A stretch of 64,000 nt of DNA from Ilyomonas sp965277535 (GTDB lineage: Bacteria > Bacteroidota > Bacteroidia > Chitinophagales > Chitinophagaceae), in contig OZ255825.1 in the NCBI GenBank assembly GCA_965277535.1, positions 620,001 through 684,000 of the forward strand, written 5' to 3'. The notes under the pieces are model-generated. The model was not told the DNA's origin, searched no databases, and saw nothing but the letters and a program-made list of their open reading frames with translations. Of the stretch, positions 1-10,300 are shown in pieces; positions within the stretch are counted from its first letter, which is position 1; each line of letters starts with the position of its first letter. The position numbers were made by a program, and so were the translations under genes.

Positions 1-1162
1 CGCTTGTGTTCCAATGCATCAGCGAATCGGCACTTCCTGTAAGGCAAACCGCCTGACCCTGCACTAACAACGGCGCTTTTACTTTGAAAAGGTGCGTATA
101 AGTTTGCGGCTCTTTACTTTCAAAAGAAGGCTTATTGTTTTTAAAGAGAACATTGGTGAATGGCTTTGTAAAAAAAGCATTGTCGTAATATCCTTCAAAA
201 TCCCACGCATCAATGAAAGCAACATTTTTGTTTTTATAAGAAGAAGGCGTTAGTTTTTTATCCCTGCCACCTTCATGTACAAAACTGCCGTCTTCTTCCT
301 TCAGTAAATAATGGTAAACCACATCTTCTGTCAACTCGTTTTCATCTGCAGTAAGTTCAGCCGTCCAATGCTGCGAATCTAAAAACTGCATTGGCAAAGC
401 GGCATTTGGATCACCATTACCAAACAACGGATGTTCAGCCGTAATGTATAAGCTTTGTCCAGGCTTGGTGTAATAATTTATAATAAAAGTAACCTGGAAG
501 GTTTTGGTTTCGTTCGTATTTGTTACTTCTTCTATTGCTTTTTCTTCGTTAGCATCAGTTGTCATTTCTTCTTCAGTAGAAGCAGGAGTTTTCGTTTCTT
601 CTTTAGCAATATCAATGGCTTCTTCTTTATTTACTGTCTCTTCAGTTTCACTCTGAGTTTTTGCCTGGTGTTGTCCCACTTCTCCATGATGAACCAAACG
701 ATGTACAACCGCTTCGTTTTTTTCCTCCGCAACCGTTACCGGTTCTGTTTGCTCAACGACTTCATGTGCCACATCCGATTTTGTTGTGCTTGGTGGCGCA
801 ACCGGCTCTTGTTGCTGAGTCGTTTCTTCTGAAACAGGTGCTTTTGGTTTTGCCGTTTTTTTTGCCGGTTTCGCTTTTTCAGGTGCGGGCACAGTTTCTT
901 CCTGTGCTTCCGGCTGAGGCGCAGTAGCTTTCTCTTTTTTCGACCTTCTTTTAGCGGTTTCCTTTTCTGGTTTTACAGATGTATCGTCGTTGGTTGTATC
1001 AGTTGTCGTTTCTGTGTTGCGCTGGGGCGCCGTTGCATCATTGCCTGCTTCTTCCTGTACAGATGTCTTCTTTTTTCTGCCCGGCTTTTTTTTCTCAACA
1101 GGTGGATTGTTCTCTGAATCTGGGTTGGGGTTTAACTGCGGGTCTTTTTTTTGTCGTGCCAT
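1..1162 (-). CDS. malQ: 4-alpha-glucanotransferase, N-terminal part (cut by window edge)
   Basis: The minus-strand frame is open from ATG at 1162 to the window edge (387 codons, no stop). Residues 1 to about 215 are low-complexity, rich in Glu, Lys, Thr and Pro, with an AT-hook-like PGRKKK near residue 28. From about residue 220 a CBM20 starch-binding domain begins (FQVTFIINYYTKPGQ, then LFGNGDP, ALPMQF, HW). A second similar domain starts near residue 350 (FKVKAPLL, CLTGSAD, HW). Tandem CBM20 modules at the N-terminus are typical of Bacteroidota MalQ, which transfers glucan chains between maltodextrins. The catalytic GH77 domain lies outside the window, so the assignment rests on the binding modules. 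The long charged leader is unusual; MalQ enzymes usually start close to the first CBM20. Confidence 0.75.
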   Translation of the reverse strand, partial: MARQKKDPQLNPNPDSENNPPVEKKKPGRKKKTSVQEEAGNDATAPQRNTETTTDTTNDDTSVKPEKETAKRRSKKEKATAPQPEAQEETVPAPEKAKPAKKTAKPKAPVSEETTQQQEPVAPPSTTKSDVAHEVVEQTEPVTVAEEKNEAVVHRLVHHGEVGQHQAKTQSETEETVNKEEAIDIAKEETKTPASTEEEMTTDANEEKAIEEVTNTNETKTFQVTFIINYYTKPGQSLYITAEHPLFGNGDPNAALPMQFLDSQHWTAELTADENELTEDVVYHYLLKEEDGSFVHEGGRDKKLTPSSYKNKNVAFIDAWDFEGYYDNAFFTKPFTNVLFKNNKPSFESKEPQTYTHLFKVKAPLLVQGQAVCLTGSADSLMHWNTS

Positions 1163-1295
1163 CAGGTTATTTTTTTGAAGCTGCGAAAATAGGAAAATAC
1201 GGTTTATACTTGCAGCCGCATTGAATTGAAGGACTTTTGAAGCCCTCACGCCGGTTATAAACAATCTACCTCGATTCCATTTTTTCCTTTTTGTT

Positions 1296-2510
1296 ATGAA
1301 ACAAAACAAGCAAGCTGCCTTAGGTTTTATTTTTATTACTTTATTGATTGATGTTACCGGCTGGGGCATTATTATTCCGGTGATGCCGAAGCTGATTGAA
1401 GAATTGATACACGGCAATGTAAGCGATGCAGCACGTTATGGCGGCTGGCTGAGTATGTGCTACGCCATCATGCAGTTGCTGTTTGCGCCTGTACTTGGCA
1501 ACCTGAGCGATAAGTATGGCAGGCGGCCTGTGCTTCTTTTTTCCCTGTTCGGATTCTCGATAGATTACCTGTTTCTTTCCTTTGCGCCCACCATCTTTTG
1601 GTTGTTCATTGGCAGATGCATTTCCGGCATTACCGGTGCTTCGTTTACTACGGCAGCGGCTTACATAGCTGATATCAGCAACAACGAAAACCGCGCAAAA
1701 AACTTTGGGATGATTGGCGCTGCCTTTGGTTTGGGCTTTATTATTGGTCCTGTAATCGGTGGTGTTCTGGGGCAATGGGGGCCACGGGTTCCGTTTTATG
1801 CGGCTGCCATTTTGTGCGCGCTCAACTGGCTGTATGGTTATTTTATTTTGCCCGAATCTTTGGATATACAACATCGCCGTCCATTCAATTGGAAGCGAGC
1901 CAACCCCATTGGTTCTTTTAAATTACTAACAAAGCATCCTTCATTAAGCGGACTTGTGGTTTCGCTTACTTTAATTTACATCGCTTCTCATGCCGTGCAA
2001 AGCAACTGGAGCTTTTTTACCACGTATCAATTCAAATGGGATTCGCACATGATTGGTTATTCGCTTGGCATGGTTGGCTTGGTAACTGCGTTGGTGCAAG
2101 GCTGGTTGATTCGTTACATCAATCCTAAATTAGGCAACGAAAAAAGTGTTTATGTTGGACTGGGTTTGTATTCGATAGGAATGATCCTGTTTGCTTTTGC
2201 CACAAAATCATGGATGATGTTTGCCTTTTGCGTGCCTTATTGTTTGGGCGGCATTGCTGGTCCTGCTTTGCAAGCCATCATTTCCGGGCGCATACCGCCG
2301 AATGAGCAAGGCGAATTGCAAGGTGCGCTCACCAGCTTGATGAGCGCAACATCTATTGTAGGACCTGTATTGATGACATCTTTGTTTTATTATTTTACCA
2401 ATAAAAGTTCTCCGGTTCAGTTTGCAGGTGCGCCGTTTGTGTTGGGAGCGGTGTTGCTTATTATCAGCACATGGTTAGCCAAACGAAGTTTAACTGTAAC
2501 AGAGAAATAG
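1296..2510 (+). CDS. TCR/Tet-family MFS exporter
   Basis: A 404-residue protein with about 12 hydrophobic segments. The family motif A loop is present between TM2 and TM3 (GNLSDKYGRRPVLL), and an antiporter motif C-like stretch occurs in TM5 (GLGFIIGPVIGG). The N-terminus (LIDVTGWGIIIPVMPKL) is characteristic of the TetA-like drug:proton antiporter family of the inner membrane. It starts at ATG 1296, divergent from malQ with 133 bases between them. Family membership is clear, but the substrate is not: many chromosomal Bacteroidota members are not known to confer tetracycline resistance, and nothing nearby suggests an acquired resistance locus. Confidence 0.85.
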   Translation: MKQNKQAALGFIFITLLIDVTGWGIIIPVMPKLIEELIHGNVSDAARYGGWLSMCYAIMQLLFAPVLGNLSDKYGRRPVLLFSLFGFSIDYLFLSFAPTIFWLFIGRCISGITGASFTTAAAYIADISNNENRAKNFGMIGAAFGLGFIIGPVIGGVLGQWGPRVPFYAAAILCALNWLYGYFILPESLDIQHRRPFNWKRANPIGSFKLLTKHPSLSGLVVSLTLIYIASHAVQSNWSFFTTYQFKWDSHMIGYSLGMVGLVTALVQGWLIRYINPKLGNEKSVYVGLGLYSIGMILFAFATKSWMMFAFCVPYCLGGIAGPALQAIISGRIPPNEQGELQGALTSLMSATSIVGPVLMTSLFYYFTNKSSPVQFAGAPFVLGAVLLIISTWLAKRSLTVTEK

Positions 2511-2581
2511 CAATTCACTTCTACATTTCATAGCACAAATATTGTCAGGTATGTTTTCTTTTACAGGAAAAATGTATCGCA

Positions 2582-4078
2582 ATGAAAATACCAGATGCTA
2601 ACCAATTGCGCGGGTGGGACGAAGCTACCATCGAAAAACAAAACATTACGTCTTTGGTATTGATGGAACGCGCTGCACAACAATGCACGGACTGGATAGC
2701 CGATCATTACAAATTTGGGCAAAAACAAATCCTGATTATCTGCGGCAAAGGCAACAATGGCGGCGATGGTTTGGCGATTGCACGGCAATTGCAACAAAGA
2801 GGTTTTAATACAAATGTTTTTATTGCCGATTGGGACGAAAAAGAAAGTAATGATTTCAAAAAAAACAAAGAAAGACTACAACAAACTGATGTAAAAATTT
2901 CATTCATTAAAAGTGAAAATGAGTTTCCTAACATCGATGCCAACAGCCTTGTAATTGAAGCCCTGTTTGGTTTTGGCTTGAATCGAAAGCTGGAAGGAAA
3001 TCATGCGGCACTTATCAATTACATCAATCAACAAAACGCTATCGTTATTTCCATTGATGTTCCCGCAGGCATGTTTACAGATGCCACATCAAAAGGAAAC
3101 GTAATGGTGAAAGCGGCAACCACACTCACGTTTCAAACTTTGAAGCTGTGTTTTTTAATGGCTGAAAACGCCGATTATTTTGGCGATGTTCATGTGCTTT
3201 CCATCGGCTTGAACCAAGAGTTTGAAACCACTTTGCAATCGAAGTTTGTTTTTACCGATATTTCAATGGTGTCTTCTTTTTACAAAAAAAGAAAACAATT
3301 TTCCAATAAAGGCACGTATGGCCATGCGTTGCTGGTAGCAGGCAACGAAGGCAAAGTTGGTGCTGCTGTTATGTGCGCAACTTCTTGTCTGCGTTCGGGC
3401 GTGGGCTTGCTTTCCTGCTCTTTACCACCGAACGATTTTGCCATTCTTCACACTGCTATTCCTGAAGCCATGATGATAGAACGTGGCAAAGAAGATGATG
3501 TTTCCAAATATAGTGTGATTGGCGCGGGACCTGGTTTGGGTAAAGAAGAGGCCACAACTTTGCTTTTGCACAAATTATTGCAACAATTTAAAAAGCCGAT
3601 GTTGATTGACGCCGATGCGCTGAACCTTTTAGCTGAACATGAAGATTGGTGGAAAGATGTGCCGCAGGGTTCTGTTCTTACACCACATCCAAAAGAGTTT
3701 GACCGCTTGTTTGGTGAAAGCGGCGATGATTTTGAGCGAATGAACAAAGCAGTTGAAAATAGTGGCAAAAACAAAGTTATCATCGTTTTAAAAGGTGCTT
3801 ATACATTAGTAACCGATGGAGAAAGGTCTTATTTCAACAGCACCGGAAACAATGGTTTGGCAACGGGCGGTTCGGGTGATATTTTAACGGGATTGATTAC
3901 GGGTTTGCTTTCACAGCATTATGAACCTTTTGCAGCGGCTATTGTTGGCGTTTACCTGCATGGCTTAGCTGCCGATTTGTGTTTGGATGAACAATCGTTT
4001 GAAAGCTTGTTGCCAATGGATGTTGTGCAACATTTCGGAAAAGCATTTAAGCAATTACAAAATGAAAAAGGGGCTTAA
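2582..4078 (+). CDS. nnr: Bifunctional NAD(P)H-hydrate epimerase / ADP-dependent NAD(P)H-hydrate dehydratase
   Basis: A 498-residue repair enzyme for hydrated nicotinamide cofactors. The N-terminal half (about 1-215) is the YjeF_N epimerase, with GKGNNGGDG at 55-63 and the late IDVPAGMF motif. The C-terminal half (about 225-498) is the ribokinase-like dehydratase, with GAGPGLG, LIDADALN, TPHPKEF and the nucleotide-binding TGGSGD stretch near residue 430. Epimerase converts the R to the S hydrate and the dehydratase regenerates NAD(P)H using ADP. Full length for the fused form. The stop codon lies inside a perfect 11-bp hairpin (4067-4092). Confidence 0.95.
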   Translation: MKIPDANQLRGWDEATIEKQNITSLVLMERAAQQCTDWIADHYKFGQKQILIICGKGNNGGDGLAIARQLQQRGFNTNVFIADWDEKESNDFKKNKERLQQTDVKISFIKSENEFPNIDANSLVIEALFGFGLNRKLEGNHAALINYINQQNAIVISIDVPAGMFTDATSKGNVMVKAATTLTFQTLKLCFLMAENADYFGDVHVLSIGLNQEFETTLQSKFVFTDISMVSSFYKKRKQFSNKGTYGHALLVAGNEGKVGAAVMCATSCLRSGVGLLSCSLPPNDFAILHTAIPEAMMIERGKEDDVSKYSVIGAGPGLGKEEATTLLLHKLLQQFKKPMLIDADALNLLAEHEDWWKDVPQGSVLTPHPKEFDRLFGESGDDFERMNKAVENSGKNKVIIVLKGAYTLVTDGERSYFNSTGNNGLATGGSGDILTGLITGLLSQHYEPFAAAIVGVYLHGLAADLCLDEQSFESLLPMDVVQHFGKAFKQLQNEKGA

Positions 4079-4092
4079 GACTAAGCCCCTTT
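4067..4092 (+). terminator. Hairpin overlapping the nnr stop codon
   Basis: Perfect 11-bp stem: AAAGGGGCTTA (4067-4077), loop AGAC, TAAGCCCCTTT (4082-4092). The TAA stop of nnr (4076-4078) is in the stem and loop. The U-tract is short, so it may act as a terminator or as a 3' end stabiliser. Confidence 0.6.
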
Positions 4093-4331
4093 GTACCCTT
4101 CATAAACAATCCATACCCCTATGGAAAGAAATTTATAATTAGTTGATTTGATCGTTGTCTGCTGCAAACGTATTCCACAAATAATTGTGCCACCTTCTTA
4201 TTTAGACGAAAATACAGTTTTTTTAGGTAAATGGTTTTTCATCTAAAAGCTTTTTAATGGGAAATTAATTAACGCCTATATTTGTCCAATTTCATTTACA
4301 AATTTCTTATTCTTTCCATTATTATTTGCGT

Positions 4332-6614
4332 ATGGAACATTCGCTTTTTTATGCGGTGCCGCTGATGGGTGCCATTGGTTTAATTTACACGTTTCTAAAA
4401 TTCAATTGGGTTTCCAAACAAGATGCAGGTGATAGCAAAATGCGCGAAATCAGCACTTACATTGCTGAAGGTGCAATGGCGTTTCTGCGAGCTGAGTGGA
4501 AAATTTTAAGCTATTTCGTAATCATAGTTGCCATCCTATTAGCCGTTATGGCGCAAAGCAATCCGGCTTCTCATTGGTCAATAGCAGTTTCATTTATTAT
4601 CGGCGCTATAAGCAGCGCGTTAGCTGGTTTTATCGGTATGCGTGTTGCTACCAAAGCCAATGTACGCACGGCACAGGCGGCAAAAACAAGTTTATCAAAA
4701 GCACTGAATGTTTCGTTTGGTGGTGGCTCAGTAATGGGTCTTGGCGTTGCCGGACTTGCCGTGTTGGGATTGGGAAGTTTGTATTTGGTTTTGCATCATT
4801 TTTTTGCACAAGGTAAGGCTGCCAATTCCGAAGAAATGGTACGCACGATAGAAGTGCTAACCGGCTTTTCACTCGGTGCCGAATCCATTGCTTTGTTTGC
4901 AAGAGTTGGCGGCGGCATTTATACCAAAGCTGCTGATGTAGGTGCCGATTTGGTGGGCAAAGTTGAAAAAGATATTCCTGAAGACGACCCGCGCAACCCA
5001 GCAACGATTGCAGATAATGTGGGCGATAATGTGGGTGATGTGGCTGGCATGGGCGCCGATTTGTTTGGCTCGTATGTGGCTACCGTTTTGGCAACAATGG
5101 TGTTAGGACAAGAAGCCGTTTCAGAACATGATAATTTCGGCGGCTATGCTCCCATTCTTTTGCCAATGACAATCGCTGGTGTAGGCATTTTGTTTTCTAT
5201 CGTTGGAACTTTGTTTGTAAAAATCAGCGACACTGCAGGCATTAGCACCGCTCCCGTACAAAGAGCCCTGAACATGGGCAACTGGGGTTCTATCATTTTA
5301 ACAGCAATTGCTTCTGCTTTTTTGGTATATTATATTTTGCCCGATGCTCCGGTTTATCTGCAAAGAGATTATATTCAAAACAATCCTCCAAAATTCATTG
5401 AAGGAGCAACCGCCATTACGCGCAACGGCGTGCTGGGTGCGATTCTTACCGGTTTGGCAGTAGGCACATTAATGAGCATCATTACCGAATACTATACAGC
5501 GATGGGCAAGCGCCCTGTAATGACGATTATTCGTCAGTCAGGAACAGGCCATGCTACCAATATTATTGGTGGTTTGGCAATTGGTATGGAGTCAACCTGT
5601 TTACCTATCCTTGTATTAGCCGCTGGTATTTATGGTTCTTATTCTTTCGCCGGTTTGTATGGTGTTGCCATTGCAGCCGCGGGCATGATGGCTACAACAG
5701 CCATGCAGCTTGCTATTGATGCGTTCGGACCGATTGCTGATAACGCAGGTGGCATCGCTGAAATGAGTGAGTTGCCTAAAGAAGTTCGTGAAAAAACAGA
5801 TGTGCTGGATGCGGTAGGAAACACAACCGCTGCTACCGGAAAAGGCTTTGCCATTGCATCGGCGGCGTTAACAGCGCTCGCGTTGTTCGCAGCTTATGTA
5901 GGCGTTATCAATCACAATGGTTACAAAATGATTGGCATTGATATTTACAAAGCGCGCGTGTTGGCTTCGTTATTTATTGGTGGAATGATACCATTTATCT
6001 TTTCATCGCTTGCCATTCGCGCGGTTGGCGAAGCGGCAATGGCAATGGTGCAGGAAGTGCGTCGTCAGTTTCATACCATACCAGGCATTATGGAAGGAAC
6101 CGGCAAACCGGAGTATGATAAATGCGTTGCCATTTCTACGAATGCTTCCATTAGAAAAATGATGTTGCCCGGTGCCATTACCATTATTTCTCCTTTGCTG
6201 ATTGGCTTTTTGTTAGGCCCTGAAGCGTTGGGTGGATTTTTAGCAGGCGCAACGGTTAGCGGTGTGCTGATGGGCATCTTTCAAAATAATGCCGGTGGCG
6301 CGTGGGACAATGCAAAAAAGAGTTTTGAAAAAGGAGTTGAAATCAATGGAGAGATGTTTTATAAAAAATCAGAGCCGCATAAAGCTTCTGTAACTGGCGA
6401 TACTGTTGGCGATCCGTTTAAAGATACCTCTGGACCTTCGATGAATATTTTGATTAAGCTGATGTCCATTGTATCTCTCGTGGTAGCACCAACACTGGCG
6501 CATGTTTGGCGCAATAAAACATCAACCAATTCTACCCAAATTAAAAAAGAATTCCGCTTGGAAAAAGCGGCAAAAACAAATGCGGGCTTAGCGAATACGG
6601 TTTCTTATAAATGA
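4332..6614 (+). CDS. hppA: Membrane-bound ion-pumping pyrophosphatase
   Basis: A 760-residue integral membrane protein with about 16 TM segments. It couples PPi hydrolysis to H+ or Na+ export. The signature DVGADLVGKVEKD lies near residue 200, followed by NPATIADNVGDNVGDVAGMG, the Mg-PPi binding region. ATG 4332 is preferred over an in-frame TTG at 4326. In the GNTTAATGKG motif (near residue 495), the position that carries Lys in K+-independent enzymes is Ala, which points to the K+-dependent class. H+ and Na+ specificity cannot be told from this. A TATATTTG box at 4277-4284 may be the -7 promoter element, though no good TTG precedes it. Confidence 0.95.
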   Translation: MEHSLFYAVPLMGAIGLIYTFLKFNWVSKQDAGDSKMREISTYIAEGAMAFLRAEWKILSYFVIIVAILLAVMAQSNPASHWSIAVSFIIGAISSALAGFIGMRVATKANVRTAQAAKTSLSKALNVSFGGGSVMGLGVAGLAVLGLGSLYLVLHHFFAQGKAANSEEMVRTIEVLTGFSLGAESIALFARVGGGIYTKAADVGADLVGKVEKDIPEDDPRNPATIADNVGDNVGDVAGMGADLFGSYVATVLATMVLGQEAVSEHDNFGGYAPILLPMTIAGVGILFSIVGTLFVKISDTAGISTAPVQRALNMGNWGSIILTAIASAFLVYYILPDAPVYLQRDYIQNNPPKFIEGATAITRNGVLGAILTGLAVGTLMSIITEYYTAMGKRPVMTIIRQSGTGHATNIIGGLAIGMESTCLPILVLAAGIYGSYSFAGLYGVAIAAAGMMATTAMQLAIDAFGPIADNAGGIAEMSELPKEVREKTDVLDAVGNTTAATGKGFAIASAALTALALFAAYVGVINHNGYKMIGIDIYKARVLASLFIGGMIPFIFSSLAIRAVGEAAMAMVQEVRRQFHTIPGIMEGTGKPEYDKCVAISTNASIRKMMLPGAITIISPLLIGFLLGPEALGGFLAGATVSGVLMGIFQNNAGGAWDNAKKSFEKGVEINGEMFYKKSEPHKASVTGDTVGDPFKDTSGPSMNILIKLMSIVSLVVAPTLAHVWRNKTSTNSTQIKKEFRLEKAAKTNAGLANTVSYK

Positions 6615-6635
6615 TGAATGAATATTTCAGTAAAT

Positions 6636-6669
6636 AAAAAACCTGCGTTGAAAACAACGCAGGTTTTTT
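6636..6669. terminator. Bidirectional terminator after hppA
   Basis: A 15-bp perfect stem: AAAAAACCTGCGTTG (6636-6650), loop AAAA, CAACGCAGGTTTTTT (6655-6669). T-runs lie at the 3' end on both strands, between the convergent hppA and the LprI-like gene. Confidence 0.9.
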
Positions 6670-6743
6670 ATTTGAAAAGTATTAATAGCGAATTAAATTT
6701 AATCAACAACTATTAAAAAGAAAAGTTTCATTTTGTTCAATTT

Positions 6744-7295
6744 TTATTTCGATAAAGCAATATGAGTATTATAATAATTAAAGAGTTGATCTGTTCTTTT
6801 TATTACAAGGTCAGAATAATCATCTAAACTCATACCTGATGTAAATGCTCCGCCACCTGAATATTTATCTTGTAAGATTACGAGGACAAATTCCATTTCC
6901 GATTTTGTAAATTTCAACCAATTTTTTTGCGCATCAATTAAGAACTTTTTGTCTGCTGAGTCAAGTATTCTCATTAGTTTTCGATAGTACTTGTTCATCA
7001 ACACGTCGTACCCATTTGTCATTTCGCTAACTGTAATCTTTGTTCCAAGGATTGTATAATCTATATCATTTCTTCTATTAGCAATGTGTTGTAATTTAAA
7101 AGTATCAACAGAATATTCTACAGCTTCATCTGTAATATCTTTCTTGATTAAAGATTGCCTGAACTTGATAGCTTCTTTATCCACTTCTGCTTTAATCTTT
7201 TTAAGTACATCAGGTGTTATTTCCGAAGATTCTTTTTGACAAAAGGAACAAACATTCAAAAACAAGTAAAGTGTCAGAATGATTATTTGCTTCAT
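6744..7295 (-). CDS. Secreted LprI-like (DUF1311) protein
   Basis: A 183-residue protein with an N-terminal signal peptide (about residues 1-20, hydrophobic, ending near FCQ). The part from about residue 95 to 135 (MNKYYRKLMRIL, then FLIDAQKNWLKF) resembles the LprI/DUF1311 motif, in which an Asn-rich helix is followed by AQxxWxxF. The paired cysteines of many LprI proteins are absent from the mature part. The name comes from mycobacterial lysozyme inhibitors, but function in Bacteroidota is unknown. Its AT content is higher than that of its neighbours. It lies between hppA and the DUF2723 gene and seems to be monocistronic. Confidence 0.55.
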   Translation of the reverse strand: MKQIIILTLYLFLNVCSFCQKESSEITPDVLKKIKAEVDKEAIKFRQSLIKKDITDEAVEYSVDTFKLQHIANRRNDIDYTILGTKITVSEMTNGYDVLMNKYYRKLMRILDSADKKFLIDAQKNWLKFTKSEMEFVLVILQDKYSGGGAFTSGMSLDDYSDLVIKRTDQLFNYYNTHIALSK

Positions 7296-7338
7296 CTTAG
7301 TTTGAACTTCTCACAAACACAGTCTCACTTGCATTTGT

Positions 7339-10300
7339 TTACTGCCCTGCATCCCCCGGATTAACAAATGGAGTTGAATCTTTTCCAATCGCACCGTTCT
7401 CAGGAGCAGCAGGTTGTTTGCCATTGTAAGCTTTGTCCATCTGATCCATCATTTGCAACAGGCTTTGTGTTTGCTGCAGGTCGTAAGCCATATTCTCGGC
7501 ATCGGTCCCGGTAAGACTGTTGTAATATTTTAGCTGTTGCTGCAAATCGGTTTTTACGCTTTTTGCAACTTTAGTAGCAAGCGTTTTGTCTTCTGCACGA
7601 TAGCAAGCTTCAAGGAACATTAAAGCAATACGATTGTGCTCATTGTTGCGCGAAACCATACCATACGGAAAGTTGCTTTGCAGCATCATTTTGTCTGTTT
7701 TTTCTAAAACTGCTTTGGCATCATCTTTCCGGTTTTTGGCGGCTAAATCCAGCGCCAGTTCTGCATCAGCGCGGCGAATGATATTTAGATGCCTGCGGTT
7801 TTCTTCGTCATAATAAACATTGAAAATATTGGCATTTCCAAACCCGAATTTGTTCATCACCTTGTCAAACATCCAATCGGTATTTACCGGCGAATTTTGT
7901 ACGGGAATCAGGCGATAACTCAAACCATCTCTTCTTATATAACTACCAAAACCCAATTCGCCATAGGGCGTTGTAAAGTAAATAGGCCGTTGCCATTTAT
8001 TGGCGGCAATAATGTTCAGCATTGCGAGATCGCCTTTGTACAAAGCATTTTTGGGTATTTCAAAATCCACAGCATTTACCACGCTATCATTTTTATTTAC
8101 CGTGCCATTGCTTCTTACCAAAACTGCGTCAACGGGTAACGACACTTTCTTGGCGGGAAACAAATAATAGCCACGTTCGTCCTGGTTTGCATCATTGCCC
8201 ACATAATCTTTCATCATTGTGTACAGGTCGTAATACTTGTTATTATTATCATAGCCAGGCGCAGGCTTGTACACCGAAATGTCTCTCGTTCTGCCTTCGA
8301 TTTGTTTTGCCGACCAGATCACATCAATGGGCATGCTATTGTTCACGCGGTAACGAAACTGGTTGATGTACCAATCAATGCCTAACAAACTTGTGTTGAT
8401 AACCCGAATGTCGGGACGTATGCCTTCCACTTCCTGCGCATACCAAAGCGGGTACGTATCGTTATCGCCAAACGTAAACAAAATGGCGTTGGGCGCACAG
8501 CTAACTAAGTAATCTTTGGCAACATCGCGGGCAAGTTGCTTGCGGCTTCTGTCGTGGTCGTTCCATTCCTGTTGCGCCATCAAAACCGGAACCGCCAATA
8601 AGCAAATCACAGTTGCGGCAATGGCTGCCGTTCTCTGGTTAATTTTCTTGGCCAACCAATCATTCACCTGCAACACGCCAAGCCCGATCCAAAACGCAAA
8701 AGCGTAGAAAGAACCGGCATACGCATAGTCTCGCTCACGCGGCTGAAAGCCGGCTTGGTTCAAATAAATAACAATGGCAAAGCCCGTCATGAAGAAGAGC
8801 AGGAACGTAACAAAAAAGTCGTCGCCCCGCCGCTTATACTGATAAAACAAGCCAATGAGACCCAATATCAGAGGCAATGCAAATAAAGTATTATGCGCCT
8901 TGTTGTTTTTTAAACTATCGGGCAGCTTGCTCTGGTCGCCCAGCATCATGTTATCAACTGCATTTACGCCGGTTATCCAGTTGCCATCGCGTTTATTGCC
9001 CAAAAACAAACCTTCAATATCATCCTGCTTGCCGGCAAAATTCCAAAGGAAATACCGCAGGTACATAAAGTAATTTTGATACGCCACAAAAAACTTGATG
9101 TTGTCCCCCCAGTCGGGCGCTCGTTCATACGTGCCATCTTTGGTTTTGCCTATATTGGCAAACATGGCGTAATAATCAGCGTGGTTCTGTTCGTTGCTGG
9201 CATCCCACATGCGCGGAAACACCATTTTATCTTTCGGCAGATACACATAATGGCCATCTTTGCCCGACTCGATGTATTTGTCTTTTCCATCTACCTGGCT
9301 CTTTTGGTATTTGGTAGAAGTTTCTAAATATTGAATGATATCAGCCGTAAATTTTTGTCCGTATAAAATGGGGAAATCGCCGTATTGGTCACGACCGAGA
9401 TAACCTACCAAACTCATAGGATTGTCCACATTAAACATATCCACCGCAGGGTCGGCATTGCTGCGAATCATGGTGGTAATATAGCTGCTGTAGCCAATTA
9501 GCATAAATGCCAAACACCACAAGCCAAGACGCAAGTAACCCCATCCACGCCGGGTTGCGTAACGTAAGCCCCACCAGATGGCAATGGCAAGTAAAATAAA
9601 GAATACAGTAAAGCCTGAAAAGAAAGGAAGACCGACATTATTCACAAAGAAAATATCGAAATAACCCGCGGCTTTTACCGACAACTGAATCACACCAACC
9701 TGTACGATGCCTGTTACCACGCAGCCGATAATGAAGAAGATATAAGCTCCGCCATAATATTCTTTTTTGTTTTTACCAAGCGATTCAATCGCATATAAAA
9801 GACCAATGGCAATGAGCGCTCCGAATATCATCAAACCAGCAACGATATTGTCGCTTAATGCAACATCATCGCCGTAACGTTGCTGAATGTTAGCGGCATA
9901 TTCGTTCAGTAAATTGTTTTCACCACGGCTTCCCAGCCACGCACCAATGAACGCCAGCACACCGCCAACAATCACTACACGAATGAAATATTTGCGAAGC
10001 AAGGCATAATTAAATGTTGGCTGTTTGCGGAAGTAATACACCATCACAATGGCAGGGATGGTAAGCAATCCTAAAAGGTGAACCCCAATTGACAAGCCCA
10101 TCAAAAAAAAGATGAATACAATCCAACGGTCGGCTCCGGGTTGATCAGCATTGTGTTCCCATTTTAACATTGCCCAAAAAATAAGTGCTGTAAAAAAAGA
10201 CGACATGGCATACACTTCGCCTTCTACCGCGCTGTACCAAAACGAATCGGTAAAGGTATAAGCCAGCGCTCCCACAATGCCAGCACCCATGATGCTGATG

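Noticed and set aside
455..1224. Plus-strand frames opposite the malQ start
   Set aside because: They mirror the charged codons of the minus-strand malQ leader, giving Phe/Ser-rich sequences with no signals of a gene.
1296..2510. Acquired tetracycline resistance gene
   Set aside because: No mobile element, ribosome-protection gene or regulator is next to it; base use is like the neighbours.
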